64,000 bases of DNA from Himantopus leucocephalus (lineage: Eukaryota; Chordata; Aves; Charadriiformes; Recurvirostridae): assembly GCA_003993805.1 (NCBI GenBank), contig RSEF01000019.1, positions 8,221,140 through 8,285,139 of the forward strand, written 5' to 3'. The notes beneath the pieces were generated by a model. It saw nothing but the letters and a program-made list of their open reading frames with translations. It had not been told where the DNA came from and ran no database searches. Within the stretch, counting starts at the first letter, position 1. Each line of letters starts with the position of its first letter. This document shows, one piece after another, positions 34,543-46,700 of the stretch. The translations under genes and the position numbers were made by a program.

Positions 34543-37095
34543 CCTGGCAAAATTGCCCGGCGGCTCGCAGGAGGGTGTGTAATGGGAACAGTTCCACAAT
34601 TTGAGGGTGGGATTTGGGTGGTCAACCCGAATGCTGAGAGGGCAGTTTAACCCGCTGCCCAGCGTCCTGCAGGAGTCTTTGCTCCCTTCCCTGCTGCCGA
34701 TCCGGCACAGTGCAGTAGGCACAGGTGGGACAAGTCCTACAAACCCCAAATTCAGTTGGGAGCCAGGTTATCCTGTGCAGGATCGAGTGTTTCATCCTAC
34801 CTTTGGTTTTACACCTGAACTGGCTAACCGGCTCCTGTGGAAGCGGGCGCCGGCATGGCGGGATGGCGGCGCTCGCACAGACCCAGCTGGAATTACCTGT
34901 AAGGAGACGGAGCTGCAACAGCCTTGGCATGGAGGGATGCTGCGGTGCGGGTGGCACCTCTGGTCCTTCGGAGGCTCCTTGGGACGTTAATGCCAGCCAG
35001 CATGTCACACGGGACGCCGGTCGGCGTGCTGGCAAAACCAGGTATCTCCCACAAGGAAAGTGCTGGAGCAGGTTTCTGCCCTCAGCTCCCCCCTGGCCGT
35101 GCTGCCTGGTTCTCAGGTGAATCGCTTCGCCGCTCTGTGCCTCTGGGTGCAGCGACAGCGGGCGCCTTTGCCGGTGTTTTTGTCCCTGTAAAGGGAAAAA
35201 TGCTGTAGGAGAGCACAGCAGCAGCCCAGCTCCAAAACGGGGCTCAGGTGCTGGGCCAAGTGCTGATCTGGAATGGGCCAAACCAGAGCAAAACAAATGG
35301 AAATCGAGTAGGGAATAAACGTTATAGGAAATAATCTCTGTCGCTTTAATGTACTCCAATGACTTAATAATTGGCCATTTCCTGGGCACATCCAGATGCG
35401 CTAAACAGTGTTCTCCCTGTTTCCTTTTGTACACTTGTGATCCTTCAGAGACCTGATTGTCCACTTCTCCCTCCCCCCTTACCTCTTGGGTCCCCCCCCC
35501 AGATTTCTACTGGAGTTTGTATTTTTCCCCCAACAATGTCTCCGAAGAATCACAAATGTGTAATATGTGTCCCAATGCTTGTATTTTAATAGCGTGAAGC
35601 AAACCACATCAGCACAGGCAATTTCACATTCAACACATTATTGCTATTTAAAGCGCAGAGGTATAAAAATGATTGGCAATCCAGCTCTCCCAGAAATCGC
35701 AGGCTGCTGCTGGCTGCCAGATTGTGATTTTTTAATATTGGCTGCTCTGTGCAGTCGTTCCCTCACCTTTGACTTGCAGATTTCCCGACGTCGAAATAGC
35801 AAAATCATTTTTGGTTGTAACAGGCACATTGCTTGCTGCTGAAAAGAAGTAATTATCATTAAATATATACATGTGTGTATATGCACAGACACATCCATCC
35901 ATACCGTGCTGGGTGGCTGGTCAGTTTTTCCAGCCGAGAAACATTTTGCATTTCCCCGGCTTTGGAAATATGTTTTACCTGAGCTTCTGGGTTTCGGAGG
36001 GGAGCGGGAGGTGGATGGGCAGGTGAGAGATTGTTTTGTCTCTCTGTTATCATTATGGAAGAGGGAGGGCAAGCGGGCTTCATCCCGGAGATGGTGATGT
36101 ATGAGGGCTCGTGATTTTCTTTTTCTCAGGGCTGTAATAGAGATCTCTCTCTGAGCCGAAAGGTGTTGGTTGTGTCAGTGCTGTTTACATAAATATGTTG
36201 CTCTGGGTTAATGGACAGTGTGATTAAAGATTAGACCTTTATGAATTTCTGTTTAAGGCAACCTTACCCTGGTTATGTTGGATATGAAGTGACGAAAAAA
36301 TAGCCATTCTCACATGAAAATCAAACTTTGTCTTTACTGGAAATAATGGCCCTGGAGTGGTTTTTTTTATATGCCGTATATTCTCGTGAATGCAGCATAG
36401 GCTTTTCCCCCGATGTTGCTTTCCGAGGTCTCTACTCCATGCCCTGCCGCAGGGTGTCTTGTAGCTGTTGGATGGAGGAAGACAGGAACATCCTCATCCT
36501 CATCTCTGCTCGAGGAGGAGAGGGAGCTGCTGCAGTCCGCTGGGGCCGATCGCTGAGCTCGCGGGGCACACCTCATCCTTCCACCCTGCCGCCTTCCTCG
36601 CGCAGACCGATGGCAACGCTGGGGACGAGCCGGTTGCGGTGGCCGTGGTCCAGGCTGGGATGAGGGCAGCGCCGTGGGGGAGGCGGCAGTGCGCTTTCGG
36701 CAGGGACAGGTCCGCTCGGTTGGCAGCAGCGTGGTGCAGGAGCGGCAGGGCTTCTGCCTCCCGTCCCACCGCGGCAGGGCCAAACCTCTGCTCTTCACCG
36801 GGAAGATTCGCCTGAGGAGTGGTGTTGCTCCAGTCCCGGCGGCATTCCCGGCTGCCTGCGGAGGGGAGTCCCTGCCTCCCACCAGCAGTTTGCTCGCAGC
36901 AGCCGCGCTCGCTGCCCGGCGGGGATGTCTGCCGCCGGCAGAGCTGGAACGGAGCTAACTCATTTAGCACAGTGACATTAAGCAGCGGCCTTTCTCTTTT
37001 CTAAAAATACCTTTTCCCTCCTGTTCCCCACAAAGAAGCAGAGGAGACAGCCAAATCCGCTGGCTCCAGGGGGATTTACTGACCCACTGCCAAAG

Positions 37096-37174
37096 CCCCA
37101 TCCCTGCCCGGGGCTCTCGGTCCCCAAACACCTCACCCCATCCCTGCCCAGGGCTCTCGGTCCCCAAACACCTC
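37096..37174. repeat. 40-bp tandem duplication
   Basis: The segment CCCCATCCCTGCCCRGGGCT followed by CTCGGTCCCCAAACACCTC occurs twice with a 40-bp period and one clear substitution. Confidence 0.9.
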
Positions 37175-40100
37175 GCCATCCCTCTCTGCTCTGGGCCACG
37201 CTGGCTGAAGCCGTTTGTGCTGTGGTTATCGGCGGTGGGACACACAAGCGGCCCCCACCCCGCACTCCACGTCCCGAGTCGCCTTTTCGGGGCTGGGTGA
37301 GCTCTTCCCCGCATGCTGCCGGCCCCAGCCCCTCTCCCCGTCGCGGTGCCGGTTGCTGTCTTAATGCCAGTTATGTGGTCTTGTTAAACCAGTGGACTGC
37401 TGGTGTGCCCAGCGCTGGGGGTGAAGCAGGCAGGGTGTGCGGCGGGCGCTCGCCATCGAGGGCTGTGCCGGGGGCCACGGGGAAAGGGGAAATCTTTTAT
37501 GCTATCTCGGAGAAATCTTGGTACCTCGCAAAGATGGGGACGGCGCGAAGCCCTGGCAAAAGGCCGCCTGTGGAGGCGAGGGCAGGGTCAGGCAGGGAGC
37601 CGGTGGCAGCACTTTGTCACCATATTTACACTTCTACTGGCCCAATGTGAAGCATTTGGCTCTCCTCCACTTGCGGAAGGGATTAGCTACTTCATAACAT
37701 CCAGACAAGATAATCTCTCCAATTTTGCCAGGAAGAAGTCCCTGACAAAGAGCAGCAAAGCTACAATAATGCCAGATGAAACAGTAATCGAGTTTGCCTT
37801 CTTATTACTTTCTCGGCTAAGTTTGTGTTAGTTTTAATTTTATTTTGTTGTTGTTGTTGGTACGGAACAGCTGAATATTGTCCCAGTATTGACTTGAACC
37901 AGCCGTGTTATATCTACGGTAAACCACAGCAATAGACGAAGATGAGCAAGAGGGGAGGAAGTAGTAACTGTAAAAGGTTTTTAAAACTTCCATGCATTTT
38001 TTTAAAAATAAAAGACTTCAAAAGAGATAAAACTGTGATAATTGCTGCTGCCCATGGCCTGCTCCTTCCAGTGATTTGTGTTAATGGTGGGATTGTAATC
38101 GTACCTGTGTGAAACAGACGCAGGGGGCTGTCGCGCAGGGATGCCAGACAGGGCAGGGACGTGCCGTGGTCCTCGTGGCAGTGCAGAAGCCCTTTGCTGC
38201 CCGGAGCGCTCGGCTGCGTGCTGAGGGGCAGCCCCGCTGCAGGGAACTGGAGGAATGAGGAAGGAAGGGAGTCAGCAAGGTAAAATGTGACTTCCCTGAT
38301 GTCTCCTGACACTTAAAAAGCAGCACCTGAAACAGAACTGAGGTCTTCAGCCTCTAGACCACAGTTCCTCGCCCTCACGTGGTATTTACAGGATTTTTCT
38401 TCAGCCCTACTGTGACAATACAGTAAATCTGAATACAAAGTGCTCATATATGAACTCATCATCCTGATCCACCACATATTCAGAATATTTTGAAGGGTCC
38501 ATTACCTATGAGATGGCTTTCTGGCTTACGTCAGGCTGGGTACCATCCATCCCTGTCCCGCTATAACTGTCCACCGGCTCAGGCACCACCGGCGCTGCTG
38601 CAGCCAGCGTGTGCTCCGTGCTCCAGCCATGGGGAAATCGATGCAAAGAGAAACGGATTGGCACGCATATGCCAAAATCCCTACTTTTTTTCAGTCTCCA
38701 GTACCTCCCTGTGCCGGGCTGGAATTTCAGAGGAGGATGAGAAACTCTCAGGGGAAGCAGGGTATTTGGACAGTTGCAACCAGGGTTAAAAAACAAAGGC
38801 AGCGATCTGAGAGGGATGTGAGCACTAAGGCTTCAGGGCTTTCTCCCCTAAGGTAAGGAATTTTGGACCTCTATGGACAGCATTACTCCACTGCTGCCCG
38901 CTGGGGCAATGGGTACTGCCACAGCCCCCAGACGGGACAGCGAGCCCTGCGGGTCGGTGTCCTTATCTGCAGTGGCATTTCCTGCATTTCTCATTTCACT
39001 CTGGTCCATCCCCCCGTGTGATGGGGGCACCATCTGCAACGGGTCTTAGGGACGCGCTGTACTAAAATGAAAGCAAAATGGATTGAAAATCAAAGAACTT
39101 GGGAAACAACGCACTCTTTAGCTTTTGAAGACATTTAGTCTTGCTGTATTTATCCCTCTGGGCACCAAGGAGGTGACTCAAATCCAGTAAGCCACCCCTC
39201 ACTTTTTTCTGGCAAAAGACTTTGTGCACTTTGCTGATCCAACAGCTGCACTGACGAGCGATACACACCGCAGGAGGAGTGCGTTTGAAGGGAAAGGTTC
39301 AGAAATTTGTCTCCAAAGCAGCACGATGGGCTGCTGTGACTAATCTTGCAAGACGGATTTCTTCATCAGATTGTATTTAAAGCAGTCTGCTGAGTAGCTT
39401 TGTTGTTGCCTGTTTACCTGGATGATGGTTTTATGAGAAATCCCACAGACACCTGGAAGAGTGCGGAGAGCCCTCGGCGGTTGCAACGCTTCCTCCACAC
39501 AGGCAAGGAGGAACTCTCCAGCGAGACAGAATCGTGCTGGGGTTTGCTCCCAAAGAGAGACCAGCAGCAGGCATGGGGTCAGTCCCGTGCAGATGGTGTT
39601 TATTTGGTGTCTTTCACAGCAGACGCACGACAGAGCGCAGCACTGCGGGGCTGTCCCTGCACCAGCCCCACCGCCGCTTGGTGTGAGCTCCGGCGATGTC
39701 TCTGCACCGGGGGAAGAGGAGAGAGGAGCAAAGCCCTGGTGAGGGAGGAGGCATTGGGGTGATGCTCTCCCTTCCCATCTGCGGTGTCCGCAGAGGCCTG
39801 GGCTCTCCTGCCCGTGCTGCCTGCTCCGGGCTGCGCCGGGGCGGAGGGGGGTTCAGGCTGGGCAGGTGGCCTTGGCGGCTGGCGGGGACCTCCCGTGTCG
39901 GGGCAGACCTGCTGGTGTGGAAGAGGTGAAGTTCAGACATGATGCTAGTCACTCTCAGTCCTCTGTCCTATTCAGGTGGACAGCCATGAGCTTAAATATC
40001 CCGCTGTATCCAAGCTCAGGCTGTTGGGATATGCCAAGTAACACCGCTGGGATTCGTGAGCGGGAGCCCACTGGGCTCAAAAACGGAAACCAAGGCACGT

Positions 40101-40704
40101 GGGCTCAGACGATGCAAACCGAACTCCTCCTCGGACCTTTGTGTGCAGCATTTCCCACCAGCTAAGTACCACTGAAGGCTTTGAGATGGTGCGTGGGAAA
40201 CACGGCGTGAGGAGTCTGGCGTCTAGGTGGGGAATTGGGTATAAATTAACCTTAGGCTTGTAATTTTGTCTAAATCTTGGCTTCAACCTACTTTTGGCAG
40301 CTCGGGGGTCCGAGGAAGTTTTTAGGGCTGCAATCCCTTGTTCTTTGGATAAACTGCAGACATAACTCACCTGGGCTGCCAGCATACACAATGTAAAACA
40401 TGAACAAACCCTAGGGGGTTTCCGTTGGCTTCAGTTTGTTCTTAAAATTGTTTTCACCTTTGAAGTAGCATGGCACGGTAACGCCTGTGGGGTATTCTCC
40501 AGGAATGGCAGCTGTTCTCCAGAGACCTGAAAATGGCACCTCTGGTCCCAGCTGGGTACCCAAAAGGAAATAAACCTGAGTTTCAAAATAAACAGCGCAA
40601 GTTTCCAAAAGTTTTTGAAAATAATAAATTAAAATGTACTGGCTGTCCTGAACGTGTTCTTGTGGTGGATGTTCGGGTAGTGAGAGGCCAACATTATGTG
40701 ACAA

Positions 40705-40792
40705 GTAATGCATCACTGGAGCAATGCTGCTCTGATGATGCATTACACTAATACATCATGAGAGCGACAGAGCTTTAATGATGTATTGCTCC
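40705..40792. repeat. Cluster of interleaved inverted repeats
   Basis: GTAATGCATCA (40705-40715) is the exact reverse complement of TGATGCATTAC (40736-40746). AATACATCA (40750-40758) pairs with TGATGTATT (40779-40787), and GGAGCAAT (40718-40725) with ATTGCTCC (40785-40792). The element could form two consecutive hairpins or one alternative fold. Confidence 0.85.
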
Positions 40793-43700
40793 AAAATGGC
40801 CTCAGTCAGGAAGAATAAGTCCAGGAGACTCTGTCCACCCCAGCTAGGTACTGCCCAAATTTTCCAAGTTTTTCTTGAAAGAGCATCCTGATAAGAAATA
40901 GCATAAAGAGTCGCCGCTGAAGATCCTGGTGGACCTCCAGGCGTGGTTCCCAAATGATGCGGAGATTTTGATTTGGAAAGGTGAGGCTGAAACGCTCTCA
41001 AGTGCCAGCTAAGGAAATGTCACCTTCTGGAGTGCCGCCGCGCCGTGAGCCTCAGCCTCCTCAAGCAACTCTGCACCAGCTCTGCTGGAACCGCTGTGGT
41101 CTCGGCTCTGTGCACGGCTGGCGGCTCAGCCCAGCGAGCCCCGAACCCGCACAGCACCTGGTCCTGCAGAATCGGGCAGGCGACGTCGCATACAGCAGAC
41201 ATTTGCCAGTACCATGTTATCCCAGCAACATTTTAAGGATAACATAAGAGGCTGCCGTCAATCTTGGCCTCCAAGCAAAACACATCATGCTTATTTCTTT
41301 TCTCTGCTCGCTAAGTAATAGCCACGTTTATTTTAAAGGGATTGTCCTTTGGATTCTTTTTATTTGTCATCTAGTATCAAAGCTCTAAAGGTCACATTTT
41401 TCAAGTTCTTCCCTTGGAGCTTCAAAGACTACACGTTTACTTTAAACAAAAAGAAAAGAGAAAAACCTGGCAATTTTAGAAAACCGTTCCACACCCAGGG
41501 ACACTGGAAAGCTCTAAATATCACCGCCAAAGCTCGGTGCTCCCAAGTCAGCTTAAAAGCAGCTTGATTTTACTTAGCTATTACCAGTTTGTAAGTGTTT
41601 TTACACTTAAAAATTGCACATTTGTAGCTGTGCCTGTTCAAAAACAAGTTACCAAACCCAAGCGTTAAATCCCCAGTTCTAATTTCAGTGAGTTCAATGC
41701 ACAACTAACCCTGTGCCAGTCAGGTTTGAACGGGTTCAGAAAAGCTCGCACAGAAAATCCCATGGCTGGCCCGGGTTTGAATCACTTTTGCTTCAGTACG
41801 CGCAGCTCTGCAGACCCGGCCTGACGCTGATTCTCCGGCGCCTCGCGCGGGGCCACGTGCTGCTGCGCTGGCGGGCGGGACGGACGCGATCCGCATCACA
41901 GAAATACACAGTCCCGTTTCGGTGGAATTAGTTAGGGTGTGCGTTAATCGTGCCCAGGCTGTGGGAGAAAAAGGTCGCACCCAATCTGGCACAACGTCTG
42001 CCGAGACACACTCATGCGTACACAGTGCTTCGAACTAACTGTAACTGGGCAGAGTGGGTTTTGTACTGGTTTGGTTTTTTGAGGCACAGGGCTGTAGCGT
42101 TTCTGATCCAACGGGAGCTCTCAACCTGGCTCCCACAATTGTAACTGAACTGATTTAAGGTAAGTTTTAAGAATCTCCGTCTCCCGGGGTGCAGTAGCCG
42201 GGGTCCCGGCTGGCCCCAGCTCCAGGCTATGCACCCCGTCACGCCGTAAGGCACAGCGCTCCGGGTGGGATGGGGGACGGCATCTCAGCGCGGCCGCGTT
42301 CAGCCAAAACACACGGCAGGGCATCTACGCCGGTCTAACCTGGCTGTGGCCACCTCCAGGAGGAGACAGGGTACTTCACCTGGCATTAAGCTAGAGGGGA
42401 GAGAGGCGATGCCCGATCCAGCCGAGAGCCTTCAGTATGAAATTAACCCATCAAAGTAATTGGAATGAGCATGAAGTGGCAGAGTGACTTTATCGCAGGG
42501 TAGTGCTCCACATGTGATGGCAGCATTTCTTGAGTTGGTATCTGGAGTCTGAAAGCCAGGTTTGCTGTGTTGTCAGCTGTGGCTTGCACGGGCTTTTACA
42601 CATGTTAAGTGTGAATATTAAGATGCCATGTGGCAGGTGGATGATGCAGGAAGAGAAATGAAGGACCCAAAGATCTGGATCTGGCTCAAAAGGACGGAGG
42701 AGAGCATTATTATGTATCTTGTCACCCAAAATCTCTTTTGAATCTTACTTTCCCGATGAAGCCTGTTCAAATTATTCACATAGCACGATCTTAACATTGA
42801 GGAAAACTCCAGTTGAACTTTGGCCAAGAAGGGACAAGTATGTCAGAACCAGTTGCTTAATTATGTTTACATCTAAATTGCTGCAGTAGATCTTCACTTC
42901 CTCGAAAGTGATTTTCCTCTGCCCTTTAATTTCATAGAACAATATGAAAGACATGAATCTTCATGAAACTGCTCTCCTAATGCAGCAGACTCCACAGTGT
43001 TTGCAGCCTTTGCTTTTTATCACAAGAAGTCCCGGGGGAGGTTCAAGGTAGGATCCTTGCCATCTCGGCTCAGCAATCGCAGAAAGCCAAATAAATAAAG
43101 CAGGGAGGCGGCAAAGCCCTGATTCAGCAAAGGCACAAGCACAAGTTCAGCATTAACCTCTGCTTAAGACGATTTGGAACAAAAGAGTTAATCTCATCGC
43201 TACGCAAAGGTCAGACCAGGAATCCGGGACCTTGACAGTCGGCGCATCAGTGGTTTAAATCTAAGGGGAGAGGATGCTTAAAGAGGAGGAATTTCTTAAA
43301 TACGGGAAAAGAATGCTCCCTGGAACCGGGACGTTTCTCGGTAATAACTCAAAGGTGGTTTTTTGGTCCGTGGCCAGACGTGGTGGCCTGGCATGATTTT
43401 GGCCAAGGCACTGGTGCCCTGAGGGAGGATGACATTGGGGTGGCAGCGTGTGCGGGTGGACGAGTCCAGAGGAGGCTGCCGTGGAGGCCCAGCGACTCCT
43501 CCTCGCTCTCATCCCCTCGCCGGGCTCCGGGCTGGGACGCTGGAGATCCCCGGGCAGCGCGGTGAAGGGCTGGAGAGCGCGGTGGGGTGTCGGGGCGGCA
43601 GCTCAGCGATGGGCTGCCAGCGCTGCTCCTGCTCAGCCAGCACTGCCGCCCTCCGCCCCCGGCACGAGTGCGCTGACGAAGCCTCTCGCATGTGAACCGG

Positions 43701-46700
43701 ACCGCGTGTGATTGGTAGAAGTCAATGATGTAGATCAAAACACCGTCCCGGGTGAGGGGTGCAGAGATCTGCCCGGTTTGGGTGCGGCGGTTTCGGTGGG
43801 CGGCAGACGGGAGCAGAGGGAGGGAGCGGAGGATGCCTTCTGCGGAGGTGGGTTTGCAGTTTAAATGCGTGTGACATCCCACCAGGAGGAAGCGTGATGC
43901 TCTCTAAGCCCGAAATCTGCTCGATCTCGCGGGTGCGGCGGTGTGCGGGGTTGGGCCGGGTGTCAGCGGGGCACGGCTCCCGCGAGCCCGGCGCAGCCAC
44001 GGCTTCGTCTCTCCTGAGCTCTTCGTGCTTATCTGATCTGCGCCTCCGTAATGATGTGGTTAGAATTAAATTATGGTGTTTTAATGTAGTTACAGCTACA
44101 TTTACCAGGCACACTTCTTCCTGACGTACAATGCTGGAATTTAAGATATGGCCAGAGGCTGCATATGACTTCTTGTCTCCCAGGCTTGCTGCAGCCTTCC
44201 CACGGGCTGCGCCCAGCCCTGGCCAGAAAGGCAAACTTAGGAGTGCCATTCACATCTGCCGCTGGAAAGCCAGTGAATCACGTTAAAGGTAATTCCAGGA
44301 TGGGGGAACCAAGGAGCCCCGGTAATAGCCGCTGCGTTCCGTGAGCGAGGCTCCTGCCTGCGCAGTGCCGTACCGTGACGCCGCGCCGGGGCCGACTGTA
44401 GCTGAGAACACAGCCCCTCGCGTGGAGAGGGTCTGGGGCATTTTTATCCTCGCTTTTCAGCCGCAGGAAAATACCTTCAAAGGAGCAGGCGTGAGCAGTT
44501 GATCTTTAGCCGATACACACTGCTAGGGTAATTATGACAATTTTATACCCATTGGAGATCTGTGCTGAGATAGTCTAAAGCTCCACGGAAACTTTCTTGC
44601 TTGTGTCTCCTTTGATGTGAACTTAATGGTCACGGAATTTGCCGTATCAGCAATAAGAATTACGTGATTAACTGGAGAGAAGTAAATAAACTAGTTAACC
44701 CTCTAAAGTCAGTGGGGAAACACCAGTTTGGCGCTTTTGCCGTTTGCAGAGTACCAGGGGTGCAGGAATGCCAAAACATCAAAATGGGACCGTCGGCCAG
44801 AGGAATGTTTGGCTCAGATGGCTAAAGGGACAAAATACTCCAGACGGAGAGTAGCGGCCACCACAGTGCCTCTCCTCTCGGCGAGGGGACGGGGTGGGAC
44901 GTGTCCTCCCCACGCTCCTGACAGCCAGGCAAATCGGAAAAATCCCGTGTTCTCACCACTAGGTCAGCCACTGAATGCAGATGCTTTGGGACGTACCGGT
45001 GCAACAGAGATGATCTGCAGAGCCGTTCACCCCGCAGGGTCCCTTTATCTCCTCGGGCCTCATCGCGTATGCTCTCCCACCCTTGAGCCTCGGCAGGTCG
45101 CAGGGAGTGTCCCGATCTCGTAACGGGGTCCCCCAGATCGTCCCTGTCAGCGGGGGTGAAGTCGCATGATTGTGAGGGTCCCCACCACCCACAAAGAGTT
45201 GCTTTGCTTATCAGCCTTTCAGGGCGTTTTCATCAATTTTGATCCGCCTGTTGGAAAGGTATAGCGATGATGCCCTCTAGGGAGCGACTCATTTTTCCCA
45301 CCCCTGATTCAGCTTCAGACTCGTGAATTTTAAGTGCATATGCATATATAACTGTGTGTCTGTATTTATACAGAGACTGCCAGTGCACGTTTTACAGTAA
45401 TTCTCCTTGGGTGCTCTTGCTTTCTCCTGCAGTCAATTTTTTTGAATGACATGGAACTGATAATGAATGTGGTTTCAGTGCCGAATGATCGGGCTGGCTC
45501 GTCTCATTCCACCTCTCCTGGTTTTGAGCAAGAATGTGAGGACTTGCTGTGTCTATTTTAGATTCCATCATGAAAGGAATAATTGAGATTGAGACTCTTA
45601 GTCACTCAATGCAGAAGGTCAGGGAATTAATGCTGTGTTACATCCAGACCATTCATTTACTCTGCCTCCTTTTTTTTTTTCCCTTAACTGTCTGTAGGGG
45701 AAAACAAATGTGCCACAGAGAAGGTAACGCATCTTCAATGCTGCGCACATCCCCAGCCTCTGATAATACACACTGTTTATCTTTATTTTGGGGGTGTTCC
45801 AGGGTAGTTTTATCATCATAATTGATTAGTGGCGACAGGGAAAAAAAAATCCAGGAGTAACAGGAAGAAATGATTCCAGTGAATCCATTGACTCAGTTGT
45901 AGCATTGATCTACTTCTGGAAATTATTTATAGGAGAAGATTCATAGTTAATAATATTAGTTTGGACTTCAGGAACAGTTTATCAGAGGATCTTAAAGGCC
46001 TTCGGTAACGATTAATCAGGTAGAAAAATAAGGTAGACAGCCTCATTTTGGGGGAGGGAAGGAAAATGGGATTGCTGGCATAACCCTAGCCATGAATATT
46101 TCTGGCCCAAAAAGCGCGTCTCCCCGCGGTGCAACACCGGCAAGCAGCGGTGGCATTGCCCAGGCCCTTGGGTGCTTTCTTGGACCGGGGCCACAGGCAC
46201 AGCACAAGGATGTCCTGCTGCTCCCCGTTGCTTGCACCGGGGCACGGCGCTGGCTGAACGCTGGGAGTGCTGCTGGAGCCCCCGTCCTTGAAAAAATCCA
46301 CACTAAAACCCTCCGTAAGATGAAGTAAAGGTGTCTGCGAGATGGTCACCTGCGCCAGATCAAGCAGGGAGAGCTGCACGGGGACGAAACGAAACCCTTT
46401 CTTCCCCTGCCCCTCCTCCTCATTTTGTTTTTGTTTTTAACTTAATTGATCTATATCCTGCAATCCTACCCGCAGGAGAAATGACACATCTGAAAGAAGC
46501 AGGAGGATTTGTTTGGAGCGGTCTGGTTGAGTTTTTCAGTGTATATATATAGAATTGCCTGGAAGTAGTAAATAGAATTAAACACTGTAGTTCTGAAAAA
46601 CAAAATTCTCAGGGCTGTCTGTTGATTTCAAAGCTGATGAAAACAAAGCCGGCTTTGAAATCTTTCCTCGCCGAGCTTCCCCCCCCCCCAGTCTAAAAGA

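Larger units (their letters stand above)
33910..40704. other. Intergenic region with mixed AT-rich blocks and GC-rich patches
   Basis: No gene supported. AT-rich blocks at about 35560-35870 and 37620-37850 contain many TAAT, GATA-like and SOX-like words and resemble non-coding regulatory elements; conservation could not be tested. A 20-bp tandem duplication lies at 34503-34542 and a 40-bp duplication at 37096-37174. Confidence 0.5.
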
